Source: Collinsella sp. (lineage in GTDB: Bacteria; Actinomycetota; Coriobacteriia; Coriobacteriales; Coriobacteriaceae). Taken from it: a stretch of 64,000 nt of DNA. The notes beneath the pieces are model-generated. The model was not told the DNA's origin and made no database searches. It was given only the letters and a program-made list of their open reading frames with translations. Every line of letters begins with the position of its first letter. Position 1 is the first letter of the stretch. The DNA is taken from the NCBI GenBank assembly GCA_031292915.1, contig JAUMSH010000023.1, forward strand, positions 91,736-155,735. The letters are read 5' to 3'. Positions 24,913 through 32,422 of the stretch are shown piece after piece. The position numbers and the translations under genes are program-made.

Positions 24913-25653
24913 TTAGGCAAACATGACCTGGTCGAACGTATAGAAGCCAGGTTCGCGGGCGACGAGCTTCTGCGCGGCTGCCAGGGCGCCGTTGACAAAG
25001 AGCTGACGGCTCGTGGCGCGGTGCGTGAGCGTGACCTCCTCGTCCTGGCCAAAGAAACCCACCTCGTGCACGCCGGCGACGGTGCCGCCGCGCAGCGAGT
25101 GCATACCGATCTCCTTGGAGTCGCGCGCGCCGCACATGCCCTCGCGACCGTAGACGGGGTGGTAGCCTGCTTCGGGCTCGGCCTCGACGACGGCGTCGAG
25201 CAGCAGCTTGGCGGTGCCGCTGGGGGCGTCGACCTTTTGGTTGTGGTGAGTCTCGACAATCTCGCAGTCAAAGCCGGGCAGCTCATGCGTGGCCTGGGCC
25301 ACTAGATGACGCAGGGCTGCGATGCCGATGGAGTAATTGCCCGAGTGCATAACGCGGGTGTTCTGGCCCAGCTCACGCAGGCGGTCCATCTGCTCGGGGG
25401 TGTAGCCTGTGGTGCCCGAGACCAACGCCGCGCCCGTGCGCTCGACATAGGCGACGACGGCTTCGAAGGTCACGACGTTCGAGAAGTCGATGATAACGTC
25501 GGCCGCCGGGGCGCTCTCGAGCTCGGACAGATCAAAACCGATCTGGGCGACGATATCAAAAACGGGCTGCCCGCCGGCGTCGACAACGCCCTCGGCGGTG
25601 GTGCGGATGAGCGAGCCCATGCGGCCCGTTCCCATAATGACGGTCTTAATCAA
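24913..25653 (-). CDS. dapB: 4-hydroxy-tetrahydrodipicolinate reductase
   Basis: A 246-residue NAD(P)H-dependent reductase acting after DapA. The nucleotide-binding loop is MGTGRMGSLI, the DVIIDFSN block and SGTTGYTPEQ are present, and the catalytic/substrate region is ETHHNQKVDAPSGTA with the catalytic His-His and Lys. The start codon is TTG (25653), inside the end of the dapA frame, with an 8-nt overlap; TTG plus overlap suggests coupled, moderated translation. The protein is a little shorter than E. coli DapB (273). Confidence 0.93.
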   Translation of the reverse strand: MIKTVIMGTGRMGSLIRTTAEGVVDAGGQPVFDIVAQIGFDLSELESAPAADVIIDFSNVVTFEAVVAYVERTGAALVSGTTGYTPEQMDRLRELGQNTRVMHSGNYSIGIAALRHLVAQATHELPGFDCEIVETHHNQKVDAPSGTAKLLLDAVVEAEPEAGYHPVYGREGMCGARDSKEIGMHSLRGGTVAGVHEVGFFGQDEEVTLTHRATSRQLFVNGALAAAQKLVAREPGFYTFDQVMFA

Positions 25654-26536
25654 GCAGACCAGCCCCCTTCAGAGCATCGGTAAGTGCAGAGCGCGTGTCG
25701 TCTGCCATGGGGCACAGCGGCATGCGGTAGTTTGCCTCGATCATACCCATCTGGGCGAGCGCCTCTTTGACGGGGATGGGGTTGACCTCACTAAAGAGGG
25801 CATTGATGAGCGGCTGGCCGGCAATCTGTATATCGCGGGCGCGCGCTACGTCGCCGTCCAGATAAGCGCGGCACATGTCATGTACGAGCTGCGGCTGCAC
25901 ATCGGCCCACACGCTGATGGTGCCCGAAGCACCCAGGCTCATGAGCGGTACGGTAAGCGCGTCCTCGCCCGAGTACATGCGGAAGTCGTCTGACAGCAGG
26001 TGGGCGATCTTGGCCGCGTAGGCGACGTTGCCCGAGGCCTCCTTAATACCCATGATGTTGGGGTGCGCGGCCAGGCGCTCTACGTTGCGCTCGCTGATAC
26101 CGCAGCCGCAGCGGCCGGGGATGTTGTACAGGATGCAGGGGATGTCCACGGCATCGGCGACGGTCTTAAAGTGCTGATAGATACCCTCTTCATTGGACTT
26201 GTTGTAGTAGGGGGTGATGAGCAGCAGACCGTCGGCGCCCAGGCCCTGGTAAGTAAGCGACTTGGTGAGCATGGTCTGCGTGGAGTTGGAGCCCGAGCCG
26301 GCAATGACGGGGACGCGTCCTGCAACATGCTTGACCACGGCGGCGACGACGGAGTTGTCCTCGTCGTCGGTCATCGTGGCGCTCTCGCCGGTGGTGCCCA
26401 GGGTGAGGATGGCGTCGGTGCCGTTTTGCAGGTGGAAATCGATAAGGCGCTCGAGTGCGTCAAAGTCGACACTGCCATCCTTTTTAAACGGCGTGACGAG
26501 GGCGACGATTGAGCCCTCGAGATTGCGGATGTCCAT
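25646..26536 (-). other. dapA: Alternative DapA-only product from an internal start
   Basis: Within the long frame, ATG at 26536 (MDIRNLEGSIVALVTPF) is preceded by AAGGAG (complement of 26543-26548) at the ideal 6-nt spacing. Starting there gives a 296-residue DapA of exactly the normal family length. The signal indicates that free DapA is probably translated in addition to, or instead of, the fusion. Confidence 0.75.
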
Positions 26537-27955
26537 GTTCTTCTCCTTCGCATCCGCGATCTGGATGCGTTTGTTCCATTGGGCGGCGACTGCCAGGCGC
26601 TCGTCTTGGGCGCGACGGCGGGCACTTTCGGCGCGCGACTTGGCCAGCAGCTCTCGGCCGCTCGGCAGCACGTCGAGCGTGGCAAAGTAATCGCCCGGGC
26701 GCTCGGCGCGGCGGATGAGGTCGGCCGAGCCATCGGGGCGCAACAGGACCTCAGCGGAGCGCAGGCGTCCATTGTAGTTGTAGCCCATGGAGTAGCCATG
26801 CGCGCCGGTATCGTGGATCACAAGCAGGTCGCCCATGTCGATATGCGGCAGCTCGCGATCGATGGCGAACTTGTCGTTGTTCTCGCACAGATTGCCCGTG
26901 ATGTCGTAGGTGTCCGTGACGGGCGCTGTGGTCTTGTCGTCGCCACCCGGCTGGCCCATCACCGTAATGTGGTGGTAAGCGCCATACATGGCAGGACGAA
27001 TCAGATCGACGGCACTGGCGTCCACGCCGATATAGTTCTTGTAGATCTGCTTCTCGTGGATGGCCTTGGTGACCAGGCAGCCGTAGGGGCCCATCATAAA
27101 GCGGCCCATCTCGGTGCAGATGGCCACGTCGCCCATGCCAGCGGGAACCAGAATTTCGTCGTAGGCCGCATGCACTCCTTCGCCGATGGCATGGATATCG
27201 TTGGCCTGCTGCTCGGGCAGGTAGGGGATGCCGACGCCGCCGGATAGATTGATGAAGGCGACGTGTGTGCCGGTCTCGCGCTCCAGGCGCACGGCAAGCT
27301 CAAAGAGGATGCGCGCAAGCTTGGGGTAATAGTCGTTGGTGACGGTGTTGCTGGCAAGGAATGCGTGGATGCCAAAGTCCTCGGCACCCTTGGCCTTGAG
27401 CGTGCGGAAGGCCTCGAAGAGTTGCTCGGTGGTCATGCCGTACTTGGAGTCGCCGGGGTTATCCATGATGCCGTTGGAGAGTTGGAACAGGCCGCCTGGA
27501 TTAAAGCGGCAGCTGACCGTTTTGGGGATGGGCCCCGCAACACGCTCAAAGAACTCGATGTGGCTGATGTCGTCAAAGTTGACGATGGCACCCAGCTTGT
27601 TGGCGAGCTCAAAGTCGGCAGCCGGCGTGTCGTTGGACGAGAACATGATGTCGTGTCCCGTGATGCCCAGCGAGCGGGCGATCATGAGCTCGGTATAGCT
27701 CGAGCAATCGCAGCCGCAGCCGTATTCGTTGAGAATGGAGATGAGCGCCGGGTTGGGGTTGGCCTTGACGGCAAAGTATTCCTTAAAGCCCGGGTTCCAT
27801 GCAAAGGCGTCGCGCACTTCTTGCATGTTGCGGCGGATGCCCGCCTCGTCGTATAGATGAAACGGCGTGGGGAACTGCTCGACGATATGCTCGAGTGTCT
27901 CCTTGTCCACAAACGGCTGCTTGGCCGCATATGCCTCGTTGGGGGTCAATGCCAT
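25646..27955 (-). CDS. lysA-dapA: Diaminopimelate decarboxylase - 4-hydroxy-tetrahydrodipicolinate synthase in one frame
   Basis: One uninterrupted 769-codon frame contains two complete enzymes. Residues 1-430 are LysA: the PLP lysine in EYFAVKANPNPALI, NLSGGVGIPYLPEQ, ICTEMGRFMMGPYG and NDKFAIDRELPHIDMGD..VIHDTGAHG. A charged tail of about 45 residues (KSRAESARRRAQDERLAVA) leads to residues 474-769, a full DapA: LVTPFKKDGSVDF, TLGTTGESATM, YNIPGRCGCG and the Schiff-base Lys in GIKEASGN. An internal ATG with AAGGAG allows DapA alone to be made. LysA does the last step and DapA the first step of lysine synthesis. A lysine riboswitch precedes the gene. Confidence 0.9.
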   Translation of the reverse strand: MALTPNEAYAAKQPFVDKETLEHIVEQFPTPFHLYDEAGIRRNMQEVRDAFAWNPGFKEYFAVKANPNPALISILNEYGCGCDCSSYTELMIARSLGITGHDIMFSSNDTPAADFELANKLGAIVNFDDISHIEFFERVAGPIPKTVSCRFNPGGLFQLSNGIMDNPGDSKYGMTTEQLFEAFRTLKAKGAEDFGIHAFLASNTVTNDYYPKLARILFELAVRLERETGTHVAFINLSGGVGIPYLPEQQANDIHAIGEGVHAAYDEILVPAGMGDVAICTEMGRFMMGPYGCLVTKAIHEKQIYKNYIGVDASAVDLIRPAMYGAYHHITVMGQPGGDDKTTAPVTDTYDITGNLCENNDKFAIDRELPHIDMGDLLVIHDTGAHGYSMGYNYNGRLRSAEVLLRPDGSADLIRRAERPGDYFATLDVLPSGRELLAKSRAESARRRAQDERLAVAAQWNKRIQIADAKEKNMDIRNLEGSIVALVTPFKKDGSVDFDALERLIDFHLQNGTDAILTLGTTGESATMTDDEDNSVVAAVVKHVAGRVPVIAGSGSNSTQTMLTKSLTYQGLGADGLLLITPYYNKSNEEGIYQHFKTVADAVDIPCILYNIPGRCGCGISERNVERLAAHPNIMGIKEASGNVAYAAKIAHLLSDDFRMYSGEDALTVPLMSLGASGTISVWADVQPQLVHDMCRAYLDGDVARARDIQIAGQPLINALFSEVNPIPVKEALAQMGMIEANYRMPLCPMADDTRSALTDALKGAGLLD

Positions 27956-27965
27956 GTCCCGTAAA

Positions 27966-28033
27966 CCTCGCTATCCAGACGGCGCCATCTGCGCATCGAA
28001 TCCGCATAGCGTGGACCCAATGTCCGGATAGCG
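27966..28033 (-). promoter_or_regulatory. Riboswitch expression platform of the lysine operon
   Basis: On the minus-strand transcript the 12-nt segments at 28033-28022 and 27980-27969 are complementary, with a single G-U pair. The helix ends on the first base of the only ribosome-site-like GAGG (27969-27966), 10 nt before the lysA ATG. No T-run follows, so control is probably at translation initiation. Confidence 0.6.
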
Positions 28034-28046
28034 CTCCCGCATTGCT

Positions 28047-28186
28047 GCAGACAGTCCTGTGGGTGTTTCCCACAGGCCCACCAGGTTGTTCGTGCCCGAA
28101 AAACCCAGTTCGGCGGGTTTCGCCTCCCCACGGGGTCAAAGCCTGCCGGCTCGCCCGCGGCTCTTCGTGCCCGCGCCTCTATCAAG
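28047..28186 (-). ncRNA. Lysine riboswitch (L-box) upstream of lysA
   Basis: The minus-strand leader of lysA contains the conserved blocks of the lysine aptamer in order: GATAGAGGCGCG (28183-28172), CGAAGAGC, GGGGAGGCGAAACCCGCCGAA around 28124-28104 (given in part), CTGGTGGGCC, a CCTGTGGG/CCCACAGG stem, and GGACTGTC (to 28050). These parallel the B. subtilis lysC aptamer (GATAGAGG.GCG, GGGGAGC.TCGCCGAAG, GCTGG, GGCTGTC). It should repress lysA-dapA-dapB-dapH when lysine is abundant. Confidence 0.88.
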
Positions 28187-28187
28187 T

Positions 28188-28217
28188 GGTAAAGACCCTA
28201 TCACGTTGCACTTTACC
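28188..28217. promoter_or_regulatory. Inverted repeat in the divergent lysA / M20 promoter region
   Basis: GGTAAAG (28188-28194) and CTTTACC (28211-28217) are perfect inverted arms 16 nt apart, in AT-richer DNA between the riboswitch and the divergent deacylase gene. On the minus strand a TTGTTT / TAGGGT pair with 17-nt spacing lies across it and could be the lysA promoter, making the repeat a candidate operator. Confidence 0.4.
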
Positions 28218-28333
28218 AAACAAGAGTATTCGTATATAACGTTTAAAAAATGCAGCAATATGCTGGAAACATGTGTGCCACAATCCTGTATCACAATAAG
28301 TTGCAACAGATGTGCCTCACGAAGGGATTCTCT

Positions 28334-29521
28334 ATGACCGAGCTCCAAGAACTCCGTCGCTATCGCCGCGATCTCCATCGCATTCCGGAGCTCGATTTCG
28401 ATCTTCCGCAGACTATCGCCTATATCGAGGGCGTGTTGGCGCCGCTCGCTTGCGAGGTGACCCATCCGTGTCCCAGCTGCGTCTGCGCTTTCTTCGACGC
28501 TGGCGTTGGTGCCGCGCGTGCCACGGCGATTCGCGCCGATATGGATGCGCTGCCCATCGCGGAGGCGACGGGAGCGGCCTTTGCCTCGATCCATCCCGGC
28601 AAGATGCACGCTTGCGGACATGACGGACACATGGCCATGGCACTTGCCGCCGCGACGTATGTCGACCGTACGATTCGCGAGCAGCCGGGCGCCATTAGGC
28701 GCAACGTTCTCTTTGTGTTCCAGCCGGCCGAGGAAACGACCGGTGGTGCCAAGACGGTATGCGAGAGCGGTGTGTTCGAGCGCTATGGGGCTGACCGCAT
28801 TTTTGGCTTCCATGTGTGGCCCGATCTGCCTGCCGGCACGTTGGCGAGTTGTTCCGGTCCGCTGCTGGCGCGTTCGAGTGAGACACACATTCATATTCAC
28901 GGGACGAGCATCCATATCGCTAAGACCTATGGCGTTCCGGTCGAGGAATCGCACGATGCGGCGCTGGCGGCTGCCAAGTTCTTGGTTGCCGAGCGCGAAC
29001 TGATGGACGAGCTGGGCACCGACGAACCCTGTATCGGCAAGTTTGGCCTGCTGCAGGCTGGCACCGTTTGCAACGCGGTGGCGGGGGAGGCCCATGTGGC
29101 CGGAAGCCTGCGTGTGTTTACGGACGACATGTTCGACCGGGCGCGCGAAGGCGTGCGCCGCGTGCTGGACGATGCCTGTGCCGCAACGGGCTGCACGTAT
29201 GATCTCGACTTTGCCGAGGGCTATCCGCCGGTCGACAACGACCCCGAGCTATTTGCCAATGTCGCGCCTGCCTTGCCCGAGCTACAGCTCGTGGATGAGC
29301 CGCTGCTGATCGCCGAGGATTTCGCGTTCTATCAACGCTATCTGCCGGGCGTGTTTTTCCTGCTGGGCACGGGTATGCCAGAGGACCAAGACAACCCGAG
29401 TGATTCGGATGGCTGCCCCGCCTATGCCACAAGCGCTCTGCATACCGATAGCATGCTCTTTGACGAGGAAATCCTACTCAAAGGCCTCGATGTCTATAAA
29501 CGATTGCTTGTGATGGAGTGA
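28334..29521 (+). CDS. M20-family deacylase, candidate N-acetyldiaminopimelate deacetylase
   Basis: A 395-residue M20D zinc amidohydrolase. Metal-ligand and catalytic motifs are visible: RRDLHRIPELDFD, AIRADMDALPIAEATG, GKMHACGHDGHMAMAL, FVFQPAEETTGGAKTV and, late, EPLLIAEDFAFYQ. The dimerisation-domain motif is GTSIHIAKTYGVP rather than the usual G.GHAA.P, a local deviation. Divergence from the lysA operon and the DapH-type pathway, which needs an N-acetyl-LL-diaminopimelate deacetylase, support that role; a hippurate- or IAA-amino-acid-type hydrolase is the alternative. ATG 28334 follows GAAGGGA. Confidence 0.82.
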   Translation: MTELQELRRYRRDLHRIPELDFDLPQTIAYIEGVLAPLACEVTHPCPSCVCAFFDAGVGAARATAIRADMDALPIAEATGAAFASIHPGKMHACGHDGHMAMALAAATYVDRTIREQPGAIRRNVLFVFQPAEETTGGAKTVCESGVFERYGADRIFGFHVWPDLPAGTLASCSGPLLARSSETHIHIHGTSIHIAKTYGVPVEESHDAALAAAKFLVAERELMDELGTDEPCIGKFGLLQAGTVCNAVAGEAHVAGSLRVFTDDMFDRAREGVRRVLDDACAATGCTYDLDFAEGYPPVDNDPELFANVAPALPELQLVDEPLLIAEDFAFYQRYLPGVFFLLGTGMPEDQDNPSDSDGCPAYATSALHTDSMLFDEEILLKGLDVYKRLLVME

Positions 29522-29523
29522 CG

Positions 29524-29847
29524 ATGGAACGACGCCGACAGTCTGCCGTATATAGTCCGGGTGGATGCGGGTGCGGTTTGCTGCTGCTTCCGGTTATTGC
29601 TGTGAGCATTGGCGTGATGTTTGCGCTTGCTGGGCTGGCTGCGGCGGCACTCGTACTGTTTATCACTGCCATCGGCGTGACGATTTGGCTCTGCCGCAAT
29701 CGCGAGCGACGCCGTGCCGGCGGTAAAACCAATGTCGGCTGGGTTGTATTCCTGGTCATTGCGTACCCGCTGAGTGTCAGCTACCTGGTGTTCTTTGTCC
29801 TGTTGATGGTCAGTGCCTTTACCGGGGAATCCGTCACGGTGGGTTGA
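29524..29847 (+). CDS. Small membrane protein
   Basis: A 107-residue integral membrane protein. After a basic start (ERRRQ) and SPGGCGCG there are two long hydrophobic helices (about residues 17-57), a basic loop NRERRRAGGK and a third helix at about 72-97. It begins 2 nt after the M20 deacylase stop (ATG 29524, TGGAG upstream), so it is co-transcribed with it. No family recognised; it could be a partner or regulator of a membrane process unrelated to lysine. Confidence 0.65.
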   Translation: MERRRQSAVYSPGGCGCGLLLLPVIAVSIGVMFALAGLAAAALVLFITAIGVTIWLCRNRERRRAGGKTNVGWVVFLVIAYPLSVSYLVFFVLLMVSAFTGESVTVG

Positions 29848-29952
29848 TGCACTGCCAGCAGACGGTTGCGCAAAGTGCGTTTGCTCGGCGTTTGGATAAC
29901 TGCATTGGCCGTTTACCGCAGCCTTAGCTCTCAGCTAATGAATTCAAGTTTA

Positions 29953-30006
29953 ATCCTTCCTACGATGTGCTGTGTGCCGGCACGGTAGCCGGATCGTAGG
30001 AAGGAT
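29953..30006 (+). promoter_or_regulatory. Perfect hairpin covering the ribosome site of the next gene
   Basis: ATCCTTCCTACGAT (29953-29966) and ATCGTAGGAAGGAT (29993-30006) are perfectly complementary over 14 nt, and the 26-nt loop holds the palindrome GTGCCGGCAC (29974-29983). The right arm contains AGGAAGGA, the Shine-Dalgarno of the ATG at 30012. The folded mRNA would hide the ribosome site. Confidence 0.7.
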
Positions 30007-30011
30007 GAATA

Positions 30012-30455
30012 ATGGCAAAAGAGGGAAAGAAGCCGATCGGCAAGATTGTCCTAGGCGTCATCGTGGTGCTGGCTATCGTCGGTGCCGTGGGCTCTATGGG
30101 TGGCAATTCAACCGATTCGTCTGCGAGCGATTCGGCAAAACCTGCCGAGGCGACACAGCAGGCTGAGGAGCAAAAAGAACCGCAAGAACCGTATACCATT
30201 GCTGATGAGGCTGAAGACACCTCCAATCAGTTTGCCTATAAGATCACGGGCACGCTGACCAATAACACGGACAAGGAAAAGAGCTACATTCAGATTGAAT
30301 ATGTTCTGTATGATGCCGATGGCAACCAGGTTGGAACGGCTCTTGCAAACACCAATCATCTGAAGGCGGGCGGCTCCTGGAAGTTCGAGGCGCTGGGTAC
30401 GGTGTCTCCCGACCAGGTTGCTAGCTGGGAGCGTTCGGACGTAAGCGGTTTCTAG
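30012..30455 (+). CDS. Single-pass membrane protein with FxLYD-type domain
   Basis: A 147-residue protein. A basic N-terminus (AKEGKKPIGK) precedes one membrane helix (residues about 12-32), an acidic, Gln-rich linker, and an extracellular immunoglobulin-like domain with YKITGTLTNNTDKEKSYIQIEY (in part), VLYDADGNQVGTALANTNHL and GSWKFEAL, the hallmarks of the FxLYD/DUF3426-like fold. These domains occur in many cell-surface proteins of Gram-positive gut bacteria; function unknown. Its ribosome site is inside a 14-bp hairpin. The HTH protein and kinase genes follow on the same strand. Confidence 0.75.
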   Translation: MAKEGKKPIGKIVLGVIVVLAIVGAVGSMGGNSTDSSASDSAKPAEATQQAEEQKEPQEPYTIADEAEDTSNQFAYKITGTLTNNTDKEKSYIQIEYVLYDADGNQVGTALANTNHLKAGGSWKFEALGTVSPDQVASWERSDVSGF

Positions 30456-30487
30456 CATGTTGCATGCACTGGGGGAGGTGAAGTCGT

Positions 30488-30910
30488 ATGCCCGATAAAA
30501 AGCTGACTGACGAGTTGCTCAATGAGCTTCTCGACGCGCCAAACATCGATGGCTATATCAAAGAACACGACTTTGCTGCCCCGTCGCTTTCGAACTACCT
30601 GAAGCAGCTACTGCAGGAAAAGGGCTTGGAGCGCTCGCGCGTGGTTCGTATGGCCGATCTCAATGAGACCTTTGGCTATCAGATCTTTACCGGTGCGCGG
30701 CATCCGAGCCGCAATAAGGTGCTGCAGATTGCCTTTGCGATGGCGCTGACGCTCAAAGAAACCAACCGTGCGCTGACGGCTGCCGGGGTAAGCGTCCTTA
30801 ACTGCAAGGACCGCCGCGATGCGATTATCATTTTTTGCATCGATCGCGGGTGCAGCCTCCAAAAGGTCAACGAGGAGCTGTATCGCTTTGGCGAGGAGAC
30901 GGTGAGTTAG
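30488..30910 (+). CDS. Helix-turn-helix regulator-like protein paired with a Ser/Thr kinase
   Basis: A 140-residue soluble protein with an XRE-like helical core: LSNYLKQLLQEKGLERSRVVRMADLNETFGYQIFTGARHPSRNKVLQIAFAM holds the helix-turn-helix (shown only as location, residues about 35-85), followed by helices ending in INEELYRFG-like NEELYRFGEE. I recall this small protein type beside Ser/Thr kinase genes in other gut actinobacteria and clostridia. ATG 30488 has GGGGGAGGTG upstream. The kinase starts 86 nt downstream, so the protein may be its substrate. Confidence 0.7.
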   Translation: MPDKKLTDELLNELLDAPNIDGYIKEHDFAAPSLSNYLKQLLQEKGLERSRVVRMADLNETFGYQIFTGARHPSRNKVLQIAFAMALTLKETNRALTAAGVSVLNCKDRRDAIIIFCIDRGCSLQKVNEELYRFGEETVS

Positions 30911-30996
30911 CGGCTGATATCTGAGCCGGCGGAGCTGCCGAACAACGATGCAAACGAACGGGGCGCGGATGCCATGGGGTGTCTGCGCCCTGCGCT

Positions 30997-32385
30997 ATGA
31001 TGGAGGCTATGGATACTCAGACCCCAACATATTCCGATGACGAGCTGACCGCAGCGCTTGCCGAGCACCTGGCGTCGCTCGATTGCGACGACAGCTATCG
31101 CGTGGAGCGTGTACTTAAGCGCTCGACCGTTGAAACAACCGAGCTCGTGTACTTTGAAGGAACCGGCGGTGGCTCGCTCGGCCCCTTTGTCCGTAAACGC
31201 ATCGATGCTTCGGCTCAAATCGGCGGGGCATACGAGCGTCTGTTTGCCGTTCAGCGGGCAGGCAGGCGTTTTGAGCACCTGCCCAGAATCGTCGATTGTC
31301 GTCGTGTGGGCGACGAGCTCAACGTGGTTATGGAATACATCGAAGGGGAGACGCTCGGGGCGCTGGTGGACCGTCTGGGAGCCACCCCCGATTATGCGCG
31401 TGAATTGTATCCTGTCCTTTGCGACGCCGTGGGCGAGCTCCATGCCGGTTTTGCAATGGCGGGGGAGACGTCGGCGCCGGTGATCCATCGTGACCTCAAG
31501 CCGTCGAATATCATCGTGACAGGTGCCAACTATACGCCTGATGACGGCCTGACGTTTTCATCGCTGGTGATTATCGACCTGGGGATCGCGCGCGTATGGC
31601 ACGATGGCGCCGATGCCGACACCGTCAAGTTTGGCACGCGACCCTATGCGCCGCCCGAGCAGTATGGGTTTGGGCAGACGAGCGTGCGAAGCGACGTCTA
31701 CGCACTTGGCGCCCTGTTGTTCTTCTGCTTGACGGGAGTCGACCCTAAGCCAGGGCTCGACATGCGCGAGCAATGCGAGGCGCGCGGCATTCCCACTCCA
31801 CTTGCCGATGCCGTCTGCATGTCGATGGCGCTCGACCCGGCCAAGCGTTTTGCGAGTGCGGAAGCGTTGGGACGGGCGACGCGCGCGGCATACGATCTGA
31901 GTCGCCCCGTGCGGCCTCCTGCGCCGCCTGTCCGAACTCCGGCCTCGGAGACGGTGTTGACGCCCCAAGGGCTCCAGAACCCCGCAGGGCCTCCTGGCCC
32001 TGCCGCCTCCGCTGCATGCGGCCTGCTCTCTCGCGTTCCGGAGTCTCTGGGCCGCATTTGGAATACGCTCGTCTGCTTCTCGCTGCTTGTGTTCTTTGCC
32101 GGAAGTCACTTTGCCGTCTTTCACCCCACCGGAGCAAACCAAAGCTACCCGACGTGGCTTCTCATAATCGAGTATTTTTTCTTTGTCGATGGCCTTATGG
32201 TGCTTATGCATTTCGCACTGCTCGATAAGCGCCGTCTTCGTCGGCGATTCGCACTGCTCGACAGCTATCGCGGCAAGAAACTCGCGAAACTCTGGCTCAA
32301 GGCATTGGGTGTGCTGCTCCTATGCATGATTGTCATAGTCGCGGTTGCCAATGCGACCGGCGTCGTCGATACCTCCGCTACCTAA
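30997..32385 (+). CDS. Membrane-anchored Ser/Thr protein kinase
   Basis: A 462-residue Hanks-type kinase with a C-terminal membrane region. The catalytic loop HRDLKPSN is at about residue 164, the Mg-binding DLG (instead of DFG) at about 194, and the activation/APE region reads APPEQYG. The invariant Lys is probably in FVRKRID; the Gly-rich loop is atypical. A Pro/Ala-rich linker (about 305-350) leads to three membrane helices (CFSLLVFFAGSHFAVF, IIEYFFFVDGLMVLMHFALL, LGVLLLCMIVIVAVANA). No PASTA domains. Starts at 30997, 31000 and 31009 are all possible; GGAGG lies very close to 31009. Confidence 0.83.
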   Translation: MMEAMDTQTPTYSDDELTAALAEHLASLDCDDSYRVERVLKRSTVETTELVYFEGTGGGSLGPFVRKRIDASAQIGGAYERLFAVQRAGRRFEHLPRIVDCRRVGDELNVVMEYIEGETLGALVDRLGATPDYARELYPVLCDAVGELHAGFAMAGETSAPVIHRDLKPSNIIVTGANYTPDDGLTFSSLVIIDLGIARVWHDGADADTVKFGTRPYAPPEQYGFGQTSVRSDVYALGALLFFCLTGVDPKPGLDMREQCEARGIPTPLADAVCMSMALDPAKRFASAEALGRATRAAYDLSRPVRPPAPPVRTPASETVLTPQGLQNPAGPPGPAASAACGLLSRVPESLGRIWNTLVCFSLLVFFAGSHFAVFHPTGANQSYPTWLLIIEYFFFVDGLMVLMHFALLDKRRLRRRFALLDSYRGKKLAKLWLKALGVLLLCMIVIVAVANATGVVDTSAT

Positions 32386-32388
32386 AAG

Positions 32389-32412
32389 AAAAGGACCCCA
32401 TTGGGGCCCTTT
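32389..32412. terminator. Bidirectional terminator between kinase and hydrolase genes
   Basis: AAAGG-A-CCCC (32390-32399) pairs with GGGG-C-CCTTT (32403-32412) with one internal mismatch; A- and T-runs on both sides serve the converging genes. Confidence 0.75.
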
Positions 32413-32422
32413 GCAGTTGCAC

